A DNA stretch of 64,000 nucleotides from CBDCGJ01 sp965216645 (lineage in GTDB: Bacteria; Pseudomonadota; Alphaproteobacteria; GCA-2731375). Shown here one piece after another: positions 41,436 to 49,678 of this stretch. The stretch covers positions 62,001-126,000 of the forward strand of contig CBDCGJ010000028.1 in the NCBI GenBank assembly GCA_965216645.1, given 5' to 3'. Every line of letters begins with the position of its first letter. Positions within the stretch are counted from its first letter, which is position 1. A model generated the notes under the pieces. It had not been told where the DNA came from. It worked only from the letters and a program-made list of their open reading frames with translations, and ran no database searches. The position numbers and the translations under genes were made by a program.

Positions 41436-42633
41436 CGATGACGCCGGCCTTGAACCCGGCTTCGCAATAGGCGAGGTAGTAATCCCACATCCGTTTGAAG
41501 CGGTCGTCGAAGCCGTCGCCGGCGATCTCCGGCCAGGCGTCCTGGAACCGCGCCCGCCAGGCGGCCAGCGTATGCGCATAGCTATCCCCGAACGAGATCT
41601 CATCGTCGAGTTCGAAATCGGCCGCGGCGGCGGCGTCGGCAAAGGCGGCGCGGCTCGGCAGCAAACCGCCGGGGAAGATATAGCGCTGTATGAAATCCGT
41701 GTCTTTGCGATAAGCTTCGAAGCGGTCGTCGGCGATGGTGATGACCTGCAAGGCCGCCACTCCGCCGGGTTTCAGGCGCCGCTGTAACACGGCAAAGAAG
41801 CGTTGCCAGTTTTCCTCGCCCACTGCTTCGAACATCTCGATCGATACCACGCGGTCATATTGCCCGCCGCAGTCCCGGTAATCGCAGAGCAATGCCCGGG
41901 CGCGATTGTCGAATTCTCCCGCGCGGAAACGCTCATTGGCGTAGCGCCATTGTTCGCGGGACAATGTCAGACCTGTCACGTCGACCTCATGATCCGACAC
42001 CGCTTGCTCGGCAAAGCCGCCCCAGCCGCAGCCGATCTCCAGCACCCGATCGCCCGTACCGAGCTCCGCCAGCTCGGCGATGCGCCGGTATTTATGACGC
42101 TGCGCCTCCTCCAGGCTTTGCGACGGCCGCTCGAACAGGGCTGACGAATAAGTCATCGTCGAGTCCAACCAGCGGCGATAGAAGTCATTTCCCAAATCGT
42201 AATGCTGGGCGATATTGCGGCGACTGCCCCATCGGCTATTGGCGCGGCTGAGATGATAAGCACGGCGGACCAATCGGCTAAACCAAGCACCGCGCAAGCT
42301 TGCGGACAATGCCGTCTCGTTGCGTAGGACCAAGTCGAACAATCCGGTCAGATCGTCGCAGCTCCATTCCCCGTCCAGATAACTTTCGGCGAAGCCCAGA
42401 TCGCCACCGAACAGGAAGCGCCGGACCGGCGCATAGCTGTTCAGTCGCAGAACGACAATCGGACCCGCTTCGCCCAATGTCACGCGGTTACCTTCCGGCA
42501 GGACCAGCAGCAGTCGGCCGTCCCGCAGGTCGCGGAACCGCGCTAGAATCGGCTCGATCCAAGCAGGTGGCTGTTCCGGCGTCAGAATGGGCAGAATGTC
42601 GGGTGAAATCTGGCTGTGTTCCTGACTGGTCAT
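41401..42633 (-). CDS. Cfa-like SAM-dependent fatty-acyl methyltransferase
   Basis: 410-aa methyltransferase of the cyclopropane-fatty-acyl-phospholipid synthase family. The N-terminal lipid-binding domain (about 1-130) precedes DLGNDFYRRWLDSTMTYSSA, a Cfa hallmark. SAM motif I is VLEIGCGWGGFAEQAV, followed by VTGLTLSREQWRYANER and the bicarbonate-site-like YRDCGGQYDRVVSIEMFEAV. It acts on membrane phospholipid acyl chains. In Rhodobacter, methyltransferases of this type (UfaM) and a flavin oxidase make furan fatty acids under RpoE control; the same neighbours here suggest that function. It overlaps the DUF1365 stop by 4 bases. Confidence 0.88.
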   Translation of the reverse strand: MTSQEHSQISPDILPILTPEQPPAWIEPILARFRDLRDGRLLLVLPEGNRVTLGEAGPIVVLRLNSYAPVRRFLFGGDLGFAESYLDGEWSCDDLTGLFDLVLRNETALSASLRGAWFSRLVRRAYHLSRANSRWGSRRNIAQHYDLGNDFYRRWLDSTMTYSSALFERPSQSLEEAQRHKYRRIAELAELGTGDRVLEIGCGWGGFAEQAVSDHEVDVTGLTLSREQWRYANERFRAGEFDNRARALLCDYRDCGGQYDRVVSIEMFEAVGEENWQRFFAVLQRRLKPGGVAALQVITIADDRFEAYRKDTDFIQRYIFPGGLLPSRAAFADAAAAADFELDDEISFGDSYAHTLAAWRARFQDAWPEIAGDGFDDRFKRMWDYYLAYCEAGFKAGVIDVRFFKLRRPS

Positions 42634-43421
42634 GCGGCTTCATCCAGTTTTCGCCTATCCACCAACGTCGCGCTCACGGGCTCGACCGGCGGCGGCGGTT
42701 TTCGCGTAATGGGTATGCGCTTCAGCCAGAGCTTCAACGCTTCCCAATGAATTCCGGTCATGACTTTTACGGCCATGAATGGCAGGCGGATGACAGCCTT
42801 AACTATTTTGCCATCATTTAAAGGTTCGGCAAGCCCCGTAAAACTTGCCCGCAGCATCAGATCGCCGTTGCGGGACAAGTCGACGCCGACCTTTACCCGA
42901 TCACCGGGAAGTATGAGTTCGAAGTCGTAGTCCCCTTCGACTTCCATAAACGGGGAGACGTAGAACCGTTTACGGCACCGCTGCCGCACGCGGCCGCGCG
43001 CGTCGCCGTCCGCAGGGATTAAATAACTGTGCCGCTCGCCGAAGGTATTGTTCACTTCATAGAGGACGGCCCGGACCTCGCCGTCCTCATCATAGCAGTA
43101 GTAGACGCTCAACGGATTGAAGGCGTATCCGAACAGGCGCGGATAGCAAAGCAGCGCGATCCGATCCGGCCGAAAATCCAAGCCACTGTCGCGCAGGACC
43201 TCTTCCACATATGACCGGAGATCGGCGCGGCCGTCGCCATGGTCTTTGGCGTGGAAAGCGACAGGCCACCAGCGATCGAGCCCGAATAGACGCAAACGCA
43301 GATCCAGTTCCGCTAGTTCATCCAAATCGAGCAGCAGGCTGAAGACACGGTAGCTCAACATATGGCGCTTCGGCCGAAACCGGCGATGAACAACACGCCC
43401 GATATAGAGTTTGGAATTCAT
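42630..43421 (-). CDS. DUF1365 family protein
   Basis: 263-aa DUF1365 protein. Typical segments are LYIGRVVHRRFRPKRHMLSY at the start, CYPRLFGYAFNPLSVYYCYD in the middle and YEVNNTFGERHSYLIP. The start at 43421 (MNSKLYIG) overlaps the amine oxidase stop by 4 bases. DUF1365 genes are almost always between a flavin amine oxidase and a Cfa-like methyltransferase, as here, and have been tied to furan fatty acid formation in bacteria. The biochemical activity is not settled by sequence. Confidence 0.9.
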   Translation of the reverse strand: MNSKLYIGRVVHRRFRPKRHMLSYRVFSLLLDLDELAELDLRLRLFGLDRWWPVAFHAKDHGDGRADLRSYVEEVLRDSGLDFRPDRIALLCYPRLFGYAFNPLSVYYCYDEDGEVRAVLYEVNNTFGERHSYLIPADGDARGRVRQRCRKRFYVSPFMEVEGDYDFELILPGDRVKVGVDLSRNGDLMLRASFTGLAEPLNDGKIVKAVIRLPFMAVKVMTGIHWEALKLWLKRIPITRKPPPPVEPVSATLVDRRKLDEAA

Positions 43422-44737
43422 GCCGCGGCCTGTACGGTCACCGGCAAGGACAAGCGATTGTTGGCGCCGTCGACCCGCCATGGCCGCGGCATACCGCCTA
43501 ACTCCTCCGCAACCCGCAAACCGGACTGCACCGCATCCTCATGGAAGCCATAGCCGAAATAGCTGCCGCAATACCAAATGCCGCCTTCGCCTTGCAGGCG
43601 CCATAGCTGCCGCTGCGCCGCCATCGCCGCCGTATCGAACAGCGGATGGTGATAGACATAACGGCCATAAGTCAACGCGGCGGCCGGTTCGAAAGCCGGA
43701 TTCAAAGTCACGAAGACGTCTTGATCGGTGCCGAGACGCTGCAAGCTGTTCATCCAGTAACTGACGCAGAGCGCTTGCCCGTCACCTTCGCCCTCGTCCA
43801 GGCCGAGAAAATTCCAGCTTGCCCAGACCCGGCGATTTTGGGGCATCAAGCGCGCATCGGCATGCAACACAGCCTCATTGCGCGTGTAGCGGATGGCACC
43901 GAGCAGGCGCCGTTCATCCTCACTTGGCGCGGCCAAAAGACTTAACGCCTCATCGGCATGACAAGCCAAAACGACCGCATCGAAGCTGTCGCTGCCCGCC
44001 GCCCTGTCGTGAATGATCACCTGACCGTCAACCCGCTCGATCCGTTGGATATCTGCACCGAAGCGCACCGCCTCTTTGAAGCCGGCGCTGATCCGTTCGA
44101 CATATTCGCGGCTGCCGCCCCGAACGGAGCGCCACTGCGGCCGGTCGTTCAGGGTCAGCAGGCCGTGGCTCTCGAAAAAGCGGATAAAGGCACGCGCGGG
44201 ATAGGCTTTCATTCGCGCGGCCGTGGTCGACCAAATCGCCGCGCCCATGGGAAGCAGATGGTCATCGATAAAGGCATCGCAGTATCTCTTGTCGCGTAAA
44301 TACGCACCGATACTGATGTCTTCGTCGAGCCGCGCGAGGTCGCCCGGTGCTTCGTCATAGAACCGTTTCAAGTCCGTCAGCATGCGCCAGAACCGCGGCC
44401 GAACGAGATTGCGCCGCTGTCCGAACAGGCCGTTCAGATCGGTGCCGCTATACTCCATCGCTCCGCCCCGCAAGGACGCCGCGAAGGACATATCGCTGTC
44501 ATGTGTCGGCACATCGAGATGACGGAATAGCGCCATGAGGTTGGGGTAGTTCCGCTCATTGTAAACGATGAACCCGGTATCGACCGGGACATCGCCACGC
44601 GATGTCGGGATATCGACCGTATGCGCATGTCCGCCAAGACGACGATTTTTCTCGTAGACCGTGACCTGATGCCGTTGTGAGAGAAGCCAAGCCGCCGATA
44701 AACCCGCCGCGCCTGTACCAATGACTGCTATTTTCAT
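43418..44737 (-). CDS. FAD-dependent amine oxidase-like protein of the DUF1365/Cfa cluster
   Basis: 439-aa flavoprotein. The Rossmann motif is KIAVIGTGAAGLSAAWLLSQ at the N-terminus, followed by VYEKNRRLGGHAHTVDI, the second dinucleotide-binding signature. A long open frame runs upstream opposite to the sigma factor gene, but GGAGCAGGG directly precedes the ATG at 44737, and the protein begins at its Rossmann fold there. It fits the family of UfaO-like desaturases or oxidases that act on methylated membrane fatty acids. First gene of a five-gene coupled operon downstream of a TGATCC-type promoter. Confidence 0.9.
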   Translation of the reverse strand: MKIAVIGTGAAGLSAAWLLSQRHQVTVYEKNRRLGGHAHTVDIPTSRGDVPVDTGFIVYNERNYPNLMALFRHLDVPTHDSDMSFAASLRGGAMEYSGTDLNGLFGQRRNLVRPRFWRMLTDLKRFYDEAPGDLARLDEDISIGAYLRDKRYCDAFIDDHLLPMGAAIWSTTAARMKAYPARAFIRFFESHGLLTLNDRPQWRSVRGGSREYVERISAGFKEAVRFGADIQRIERVDGQVIIHDRAAGSDSFDAVVLACHADEALSLLAAPSEDERRLLGAIRYTRNEAVLHADARLMPQNRRVWASWNFLGLDEGEGDGQALCVSYWMNSLQRLGTDQDVFVTLNPAFEPAAALTYGRYVYHHPLFDTAAMAAQRQLWRLQGEGGIWYCGSYFGYGFHEDAVQSGLRVAEELGGMPRPWRVDGANNRLSLPVTVQAAA

Positions 44738-44817
44738 CCCTGCTCCGCACTGTTCGCGCGCCGCCGAAACCGGCAAGTTTATTAGGGTGCGCGTATATAC
44801 TATGTTGTTGTCATAGG

Positions 44818-44847
44818 CGAATACGCAGTTGTGGAAAGATTGGATCA
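44818..44847 (-). promoter_or_regulatory. ECF (RpoE-type) promoter of the lipid-modification operon
   Basis: Read on the minus strand: TGATCC (44847-44842), an 18-base spacer, then TATTCG (44823-44818), with CG just before it, giving TGATCC-N16-CGTA. It is 81 bases upstream of the amine oxidase ATG. Wording and spacing match the promoter of the divergent sigma factor gene and resemble Rhodobacter RpoE sites. Confidence 0.78.
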
Positions 44848-44886
44848 TGCGCATGCACGATTTTCTTGAAGAATTACGCCAATCGG

Positions 44887-44916
44887 TGATCCGGACCGGC
44901 CAGGTCCGCGTATTTG
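44887..44916 (+). promoter_or_regulatory. ECF (RpoE-type) promoter of the rpoE-chrR operon
   Basis: TGATCC (44887-44892), an 18-base spacer, then TATTTG (44911-44916), with CG just before it (TGATCC-N16-CGTA). It is 89 bases before the ATG at 45005. Location upstream of the sigma gene implies autoregulation, as for Rhodobacter rpoE-chrR. Confidence 0.8.
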
Positions 44917-45004
44917 GACTATGGAAAGTCGAACCTTGGCCTCGTCCGCCGTACAGCGCTCCGCCGAAATATTGTCGTTTCGGCGCGTAGAATCGGGATC
45001 TGTT

Positions 45005-45589
45005 ATGGCGAACAGCTTCGATATCGACAGCCTCGACGTCAGCGAACCGGCGGCGCAGGTCGTCTTGATGCAAGCGATTGCCGCCGAGCAGTCGCAGCGC
45101 GCGTTTGCCCGGCTGTTCCAGCATTTCGCACCACGCTTGCAGGCCTATTGCCAGCGCCTCGGTTGCCGGCCGGAGATAGCCGACGAATTGGTGCAGGAAG
45201 CCATGAGCCGGCTTTGGCGCAAGGCCGGGCAGTTCAATGCCGAAAAAGCGGCGGTGTCGACATGGCTCTACACCATCGCCCGCAACCTCCATATCGATCA
45301 CGTAAGGCGAGAAAAACGGCCGGCGCCGGATCCGACCGACCCGGCGATGGAGCCAACGCCGCAGGCGACGCCTATGGAAAATCTCTCCCGGGCACGGGAT
45401 GCGGATCGGCTGCGCCGCGCCGTCGGAACTTTGAACGCCGAGCAACGGGAAGTTTTGGAACTCGCCTTTTTTCAAGAGAAGTCACATTCGTTAATTGCGC
45501 AGGAACTCGATTTGCCGTTGGGTACCGTGAAGTCACGAATCCGCCTGGCCTTGAAACATGTCCGCGCGATAGTTGGAGACGATCGATGA
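45005..45589 (+). CDS. rpoE: ECF sigma factor, RpoE of the RpoE-ChrR (ECF11) type
   Basis: 194-aa sigma factor. Region 2 contains FARLFQHFAPRLQAYCQRLG and DELVQEAMSRLWRKAGQFNA, with AVSTWLYTIARNLHIDHVRR at 2.3-2.4. Region 4 contains LNAEQREVLELAFFQEKSHS and LPLGTVKSRIRLALKHVRAI. The chosen ATG at 45005 gives MANSFDIDSLDVSE; a start 28 codons upstream is open but unlikely. The gene overlaps chrR by 4 bases. In Rhodobacter this pair responds to singlet oxygen. Here a matching promoter lies upstream and another upstream of the divergent lipid operon, so this sigma probably activates both. Confidence 0.93.
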   Translation: MANSFDIDSLDVSEPAAQVVLMQAIAAEQSQRAFARLFQHFAPRLQAYCQRLGCRPEIADELVQEAMSRLWRKAGQFNAEKAAVSTWLYTIARNLHIDHVRREKRPAPDPTDPAMEPTPQATPMENLSRARDADRLRRAVGTLNAEQREVLELAFFQEKSHSLIAQELDLPLGTVKSRIRLALKHVRAIVGDDR

Positions 45590-46245
45590 CCATTCAGCAT
45601 CATCCCAGCGAGGCGTTTCTGCTCGACTATGCGACCGGCGCCATGAGCGAAGCCTGGTGTCTGGCCGTAGCCACCCATTTGGCCATGTGTCCCCGTTGCC
45701 GCGAAGAGGTCGAGGAACTGGAAGCGCTTGGCGGCGCCATGCTGATGGGCATGGATACGATGGGTATCTCAAGCGCACTGTCTGAGCATAACGCGCAGGC
45801 ATTGTCCGATGTACCGCAAGACCTGCCGACACACCATTCGGCAATCGACGGCACGGATCGGCCGACGATACCGGAGCCGTTGCGCGGGTATCTCGGCGGC
45901 GATTTAGCCGACCTGAAATGGCAACGCTTCGGTGTGGGCGCGGCACAGATTATTGTCCCGACCGGCGATCCGAATTGCACCGCGCGCCTGTTGCGCATTC
46001 CCGCCGGCAAGCCGGTGCCTCAGCATAGTCACAACGGCCTCGAATTCACCCTCGTGCTCACCGGCAGCTTTTCCGACCATGTCGGCGAATTCGGTCCCGG
46101 CGACATTCAGGAGGCGGACGGCGATTTGTTACATCAGCCGCGTGCCGGCGCTGAGGAAGATTGCGTCTGCCTCGCCATCACCGACGCGCCGCTTCGCTTT
46201 TCGGGGCTGGCCGCGCGCCTCGTACAACCGTTCATTGGAATCTGA
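45586..46245 (+). CDS. chrR: zinc-binding anti-sigma factor ChrR
   Basis: 219-aa two-domain anti-sigma. The N-terminal ZAS domain has the zinc ligands H6 (IQHHPSE), H31, C35 and C38 (ATHLAMCPRC), the same residue numbers as in Rhodobacter sphaeroides ChrR. The C-terminal cupin has H147, H149, E153 and H183 (PQHSHNGLEF and GDLLHQP), with identical ligand spacing to the known H141/H143/E147/H177 set. ChrR holds RpoE inactive until singlet oxygen triggers its degradation. The overlap with rpoE ensures stoichiometric production. Confidence 0.95.
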   Translation: MTIQHHPSEAFLLDYATGAMSEAWCLAVATHLAMCPRCREEVEELEALGGAMLMGMDTMGISSALSEHNAQALSDVPQDLPTHHSAIDGTDRPTIPEPLRGYLGGDLADLKWQRFGVGAAQIIVPTGDPNCTARLLRIPAGKPVPQHSHNGLEFTLVLTGSFSDHVGEFGPGDIQEADGDLLHQPRAGAEEDCVCLAITDAPLRFSGLAARLVQPFIGI

Positions 46246-46289
46246 CCCACCGCCAGAAGTCAGCGTCCTAGCCCTGGATCAATCACATC

Positions 46290-46320
46290 GCGCCCGGTTT
46301 CGCCGGGCGCATTTTTATTT
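46290..46320 (+). terminator. rho-independent terminator after chrR
   Basis: GCGCCCGG (46290-46297) and CCGGGCGC (46303-46310) form a perfect 8-bp stem with a 5-base loop, followed by ATTTTTATTT. It ends the rpoE-chrR transcript about 45 bases after the stop. Confidence 0.85.
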
Positions 46321-46363
46321 GTATACAAACAAATTCACAAAGACGTGAACCGCGCGACGGTCG

Positions 46364-46393
46364 TGATCCAATTCGCCGCAACGGCCGTAAAGC
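46364..46393 (+). promoter_or_regulatory. ECF (RpoE-type) promoter upstream of the FAS1-RTX gene
   Basis: TGATCC (46364-46369), an 18-base spacer, then TAAAGC (46388-46393) with CG before it, again TGATCC-N16-CGTA. It lies between the chrR terminator and the ATG at 46487 (leader of about 85 bases). The match to the two verified-by-context sites upstream of the sigma gene region suggests control by the same sigma factor. Confidence 0.72.
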
Positions 46394-46486
46394 GAGTGTC
46401 AATAGGTTGGAAGATGACAACCGAAGCACCGCGTGGGGCGTGCGGCAAGAGCTGACGATGTCTCACGAACCAACAAGGAGAATGAG

Positions 46487-47626
46487 ATGAACATCGTGGA
46501 AATCGCTCAAGGCAGCGACGACTTCAACATCCTCGTTAAGGCCGTCGTGGCAGCCGACTTGGCCGGCGCATTGTCGGCGCCTGACGCGGACCTGACCGTA
46601 TTCGCCCCGACGGACGCGGCCTTCGTCAATTTGGCCCAGGCCTTCGGTTACGCCGGCGACCCGGCCGACGAAGACGCCGTATTCGACGCGATCGCCAACG
46701 CCCTGGCCGGTCTCGCACCCGACGGCGATCCAATCCCGATCCTGACCGACGTCCTGCTCTATCATGTCAGCGCCGGTGTCCAGGACTCGACAGCCGTGCT
46801 CGGTTCCACCACCATCAATACCCTGCTCGGCGTCGACATCGGGCAAAGCGGCGGTGTCCTATCCGACCAGGATCCGGACTTCCCCGACCCCAACATCGCA
46901 ACGCCGGACATCATGGCCGACAACGGCATCATTCATGTCATCGACAACGTCCTGATCCCGATCGACATTCCGACCGTCGTGAACGGCAGTAACGGCGCCG
47001 ACAGCGTCACCGGTGGCCCCGGCCTTGACATCATTGCCGGCGCGCAGGGTGACGACACCCTGGACGGCGCCGACGGCGGCGACATCATTTACGGCAACCA
47101 AGGCGGCGATCAGATCTATGGCGGCAATAGCGGCGACATGGCTTACGGCGGCCAAGGCGCGGACTGGGTCTGGGGAGAGAGCGGGGACGACTGGCTGTTC
47201 GGCAATATGTCGGACGACACCGTTTCCGGCGGTGCCGGCAATGACGTGATCTATGGCAACCAAGGCGCCGACGAGCTGCATGGCGGCGAAGGCGACGACA
47301 CGGTCTTCGGCGGACAGGGCGACGATATCATCTACGGCAACGACGGCAACGACATGCTGGCCGGCAACCGCGGCGACGATTGGTTGCATGGCGGCGCCGG
47401 TAACGACAAGTTCGTCTACAATCTCAAGAACGACGGCACCGATACCGTCGACGACTTCAACGACGGGGAAGACATGATCTATCTCGCCGGCGGTAGCGGC
47501 GGCGAAATGGTAACCGCGACCAATGTTGCGGGCGGCGCCATGGTCATGGTCGACGGCGCCGGCGTCATGATGTTGAACGGTTTCGACGCCGCCGACTTCG
47601 ACGCCAACGATTACATGTTCGCCTAA
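46487..47626 (+). CDS. secreted fasciclin (FAS1) plus RTX calcium-binding repeat protein
   Basis: 379-aa acidic protein. The N-terminal FAS1 domain (about 1-165) has ADLTVFAPTDAAFVNLAQAF (FAS1 H1 box) and ADNGIIHVIDNVLIP (H2 box). The rest (about 175-325) is hemolysin-type nonapeptide repeats (for example GGEGDDTVFGGQGDDIIYG), several in an unusual YGNQGGDQ form, followed by a tail ending DAADFDANDYMFA. No signal peptide is present, so export by a type I system through the C-terminus is expected, but no such exporter is adjacent. An excellent ribosome binding site (AAGGAG) precedes the start. Predicted to be an extracellular adhesin or Ca-binding surface protein, probably controlled by the RpoE-type promoter. 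Confidence 0.88.
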   Translation: MNIVEIAQGSDDFNILVKAVVAADLAGALSAPDADLTVFAPTDAAFVNLAQAFGYAGDPADEDAVFDAIANALAGLAPDGDPIPILTDVLLYHVSAGVQDSTAVLGSTTINTLLGVDIGQSGGVLSDQDPDFPDPNIATPDIMADNGIIHVIDNVLIPIDIPTVVNGSNGADSVTGGPGLDIIAGAQGDDTLDGADGGDIIYGNQGGDQIYGGNSGDMAYGGQGADWVWGESGDDWLFGNMSDDTVSGGAGNDVIYGNQGADELHGGEGDDTVFGGQGDDIIYGNDGNDMLAGNRGDDWLHGGAGNDKFVYNLKNDGTDTVDDFNDGEDMIYLAGGSGGEMVTATNVAGGAMVMVDGAGVMMLNGFDAADFDANDYMFA

Positions 47627-47653
47627 GCCCCCACATTACAGGCGAACGCCCCT

Positions 47654-47690
47654 GCCGGCGGGTGGTGCCCACCACCCGCCGGCTTTTTTT
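47654..47690 (+). terminator. rho-independent terminator after the FAS1-RTX gene
   Basis: A perfect 13-bp stem, GCCGGCGGGTGGT (47654-47666) with its complement (47671-47683), has a 4-base loop and is followed by T7 (47684-47690). It is a textbook intrinsic terminator about 30 bases after the stop codon. Confidence 0.95.
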
Positions 47691-47737
47691 GTGTCGCGAC
47701 GCTGATATAGTCCCTGCATTCATTGGGAGGTTCGAAG

Positions 47738-48208
47738 ATGAGTGTGGATCTGGAAGCGCGCCTGCGGCGTCTTGAGGATATCGAAGCGATAAGGCGGTTG
47801 CGGCACCGTTATCACCAATGCATCAATGAAAGTCTGCACGATCGGATTCCCGGCCTTTTCACTGAGGATGGCGAGGTCGACTTCAGCTATATCGGCCATG
47901 CCGCCGGCCAGGCAAAGCTACGCAAGTTCTTCAATGCCACGCCTGACGTCCTGCCCTTTGTCAAGCAGTTCATCCACAACCACATGATCGACCTGGACGG
48001 CGACCGCGCCGAAGCGATCAGCTATATGGAAGCGCGCACCATCAACCGGGGCGAAGCTTATATCGTCGCCGGCTACTACAAAGACGAATGCGTGCGACAG
48101 GCGGGCGAGTGGAAATTCCGCAAGATGATCTTCGAGGCCTATTACACCCTGCCCTATAACGAAAGCTGGGTGCAGGAGGAACGCTTGAAAATGGCCCGCC
48201 GGGATTGA
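47738..48208 (+). CDS. NTF2/SnoaL-like protein
   Basis: 156-aa protein with the SnoaL-type N-terminus DLEARLRRLEDIEAIRRLRH, then a core like GLFTEDGEVDFSYIGHAAGQ, and EWKFRKMIFEAYYTLPY at the end. The start at 47738 follows GGGAGG. Such proteins are small alpha+beta barrels that act as isomerases, dehydratases, cyclases or ligand-binding proteins. A conserved catalytic motif is not evident. It is transcribed separately after the terminator of the FAS1-RTX gene. Confidence 0.82.
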   Translation: MSVDLEARLRRLEDIEAIRRLRHRYHQCINESLHDRIPGLFTEDGEVDFSYIGHAAGQAKLRKFFNATPDVLPFVKQFIHNHMIDLDGDRAEAISYMEARTINRGEAYIVAGYYKDECVRQAGEWKFRKMIFEAYYTLPYNESWVQEERLKMARRD

Positions 48209-48212
48209 CCGG

Positions 48213-49472
48213 TCAGGCCTTCGCGGCGACGCTTTGGGCATCCGCGCTCGGCAACCGCTTCGGCAGGATGGCGACAGCAACCAGGATCACGAACGCGGCG
48301 CCGGCGAGAATGCGGAACAATGTGTCGAAGCCCCAGGTCTGGTAGACATAGGCGATCAGCGGCAGGGTCGCCGCCAGGACGGTGAAGCTCACCACGTATC
48401 GGATGCCGTAGATCCGCGCCCGGTAAGCCCCGCTGGCGGTCTTGCCGATCATATAGTCGTTGATGGGGATTTGGCCGAAGGCTCCGATCATGAACCCGAG
48501 CGCCACCGCCAACGCGTAACCGTCGGTCAAGCCAGGCATCAATGTGAAGAAAACGATCTGTATGGCGGCAACGGACATGAAGACCAGGCGGGGGCCCAGC
48601 CGGTCAAGCAAGGCGCCGACCACGAGCTGAGCAATGGACGCGACCGCGAATACGAGGAAAGCCATTGTGCCGATCGCCGTTGCCGCTTCGCCCGTATCGC
48701 CGCGCCCGAGCCATGACGTCAGGTCCGCCGCAAGCCCCTGCAACCGCTCGTCGAAGATTTTCGGCAAAGCAAAGGTCGTGGCCTGAAAAATGATGGAGGA
48801 GACGGCGGTGGTCAAAAAGACGATCGCCGAAACCCGTATTAACAATGCGCGATAATCGGGTGACGGCGCCGCCTCCGATGCGGCGGCGGCGGTGCTCGCC
48901 GCCCGCTCCGGCGGCGTTATGATCGACTCGCGGCGTAACGCGAAATAGGCGACACCGACGGCGATGGAGAAGAAACCCGGCAGGACGAACGCCGCGCGCC
49001 AACCGGCTTGATCGATCAGGAATCCTGTTATCAGTGCCGCGGCGGCCACCCCGAGATTGCCCCACACGCCGTTGGCGGCGATGCGCATGCCGGTATTCTT
49101 CCATTTCATGGTGACGATGGCCAAGCCCACAGGATGATAAATGGCGGCAAACATGCCAATGACGAATAGTCCGATGCCGATCTGTAAAGGCGATTGCGAG
49201 AAGCCGGTCAAAATAGCCGCCAGGCCGATGCCGACGAAGAAGACGCACATCATGCCGTCCCGGCTCCATTTGTCCGCCAACCAGCCGGCCGGCAGCGAAA
49301 ACAGGCCGAAGGCGAAAAAACCGGGCGTCGCATAGGCCAGAAGCGCGGCATAACCGACGCCCCATTCCCGATGTAAAACCAGCGCCGCGACGGTGGCGAA
49401 AATCAGGGTGACCAAATGGTCGAGAAAATGCCCTACATTCAGCAGCAAAAAGTAAAGTCGGTCCCGATCCAT
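48213..49472 (-). CDS. MFS transporter, fosmidomycin-resistance-like
   Basis: 419-aa major facilitator with about 12 membrane segments. The loop 2-3 motif is LPAGWLADKWSRDGMMCVFF, and the transmembrane 4 region is AIYHPVGLAIVTMKWKNTGM with the YHP motif. An Ala-rich central loop carries EAAPSPDYRALLIRVS. The start at 49472 (MDRDRLYFL) has AGGA upstream. It is convergent with the SnoaL-like gene, 4 bases away, and divergent from the MacA-type operon. Substrate unknown. Confidence 0.85.
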   Translation of the reverse strand: MDRDRLYFLLLNVGHFLDHLVTLIFATVAALVLHREWGVGYAALLAYATPGFFAFGLFSLPAGWLADKWSRDGMMCVFFVGIGLAAILTGFSQSPLQIGIGLFVIGMFAAIYHPVGLAIVTMKWKNTGMRIAANGVWGNLGVAAAALITGFLIDQAGWRAAFVLPGFFSIAVGVAYFALRRESIITPPERAASTAAAASEAAPSPDYRALLIRVSAIVFLTTAVSSIIFQATTFALPKIFDERLQGLAADLTSWLGRGDTGEAATAIGTMAFLVFAVASIAQLVVGALLDRLGPRLVFMSVAAIQIVFFTLMPGLTDGYALAVALGFMIGAFGQIPINDYMIGKTASGAYRARIYGIRYVVSFTVLAATLPLIAYVYQTWGFDTLFRILAGAAFVILVAVAILPKRLPSADAQSVAAKA

Positions 49473-49678
49473 GTCCGTGTTTTCCTCTGACCTTCGGCGG
49501 TCAAACCCGCGTTTGACCATACACTAGGGTCAGGCGTGAGGTCATGCCGAGAAATCGGTGCCTCGGCGCGGCGACGGGTTGGCAAAGTCAATCCGTTCAA
49601 TTCATTGTTGGATGATCGATTGGGAACTAAAATTCCTCGTTCGTTCACTCGGATGATTCATGACCTGAGGCAGGTGTT

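Noticed and set aside
44738..45475. Long minus-strand extension of the amine oxidase open frame across the rpoE gene
   Set aside because: It is antisense to rpoE, has no family features, and the amine oxidase has a good ribosome binding site and complete Rossmann fold from 44737.
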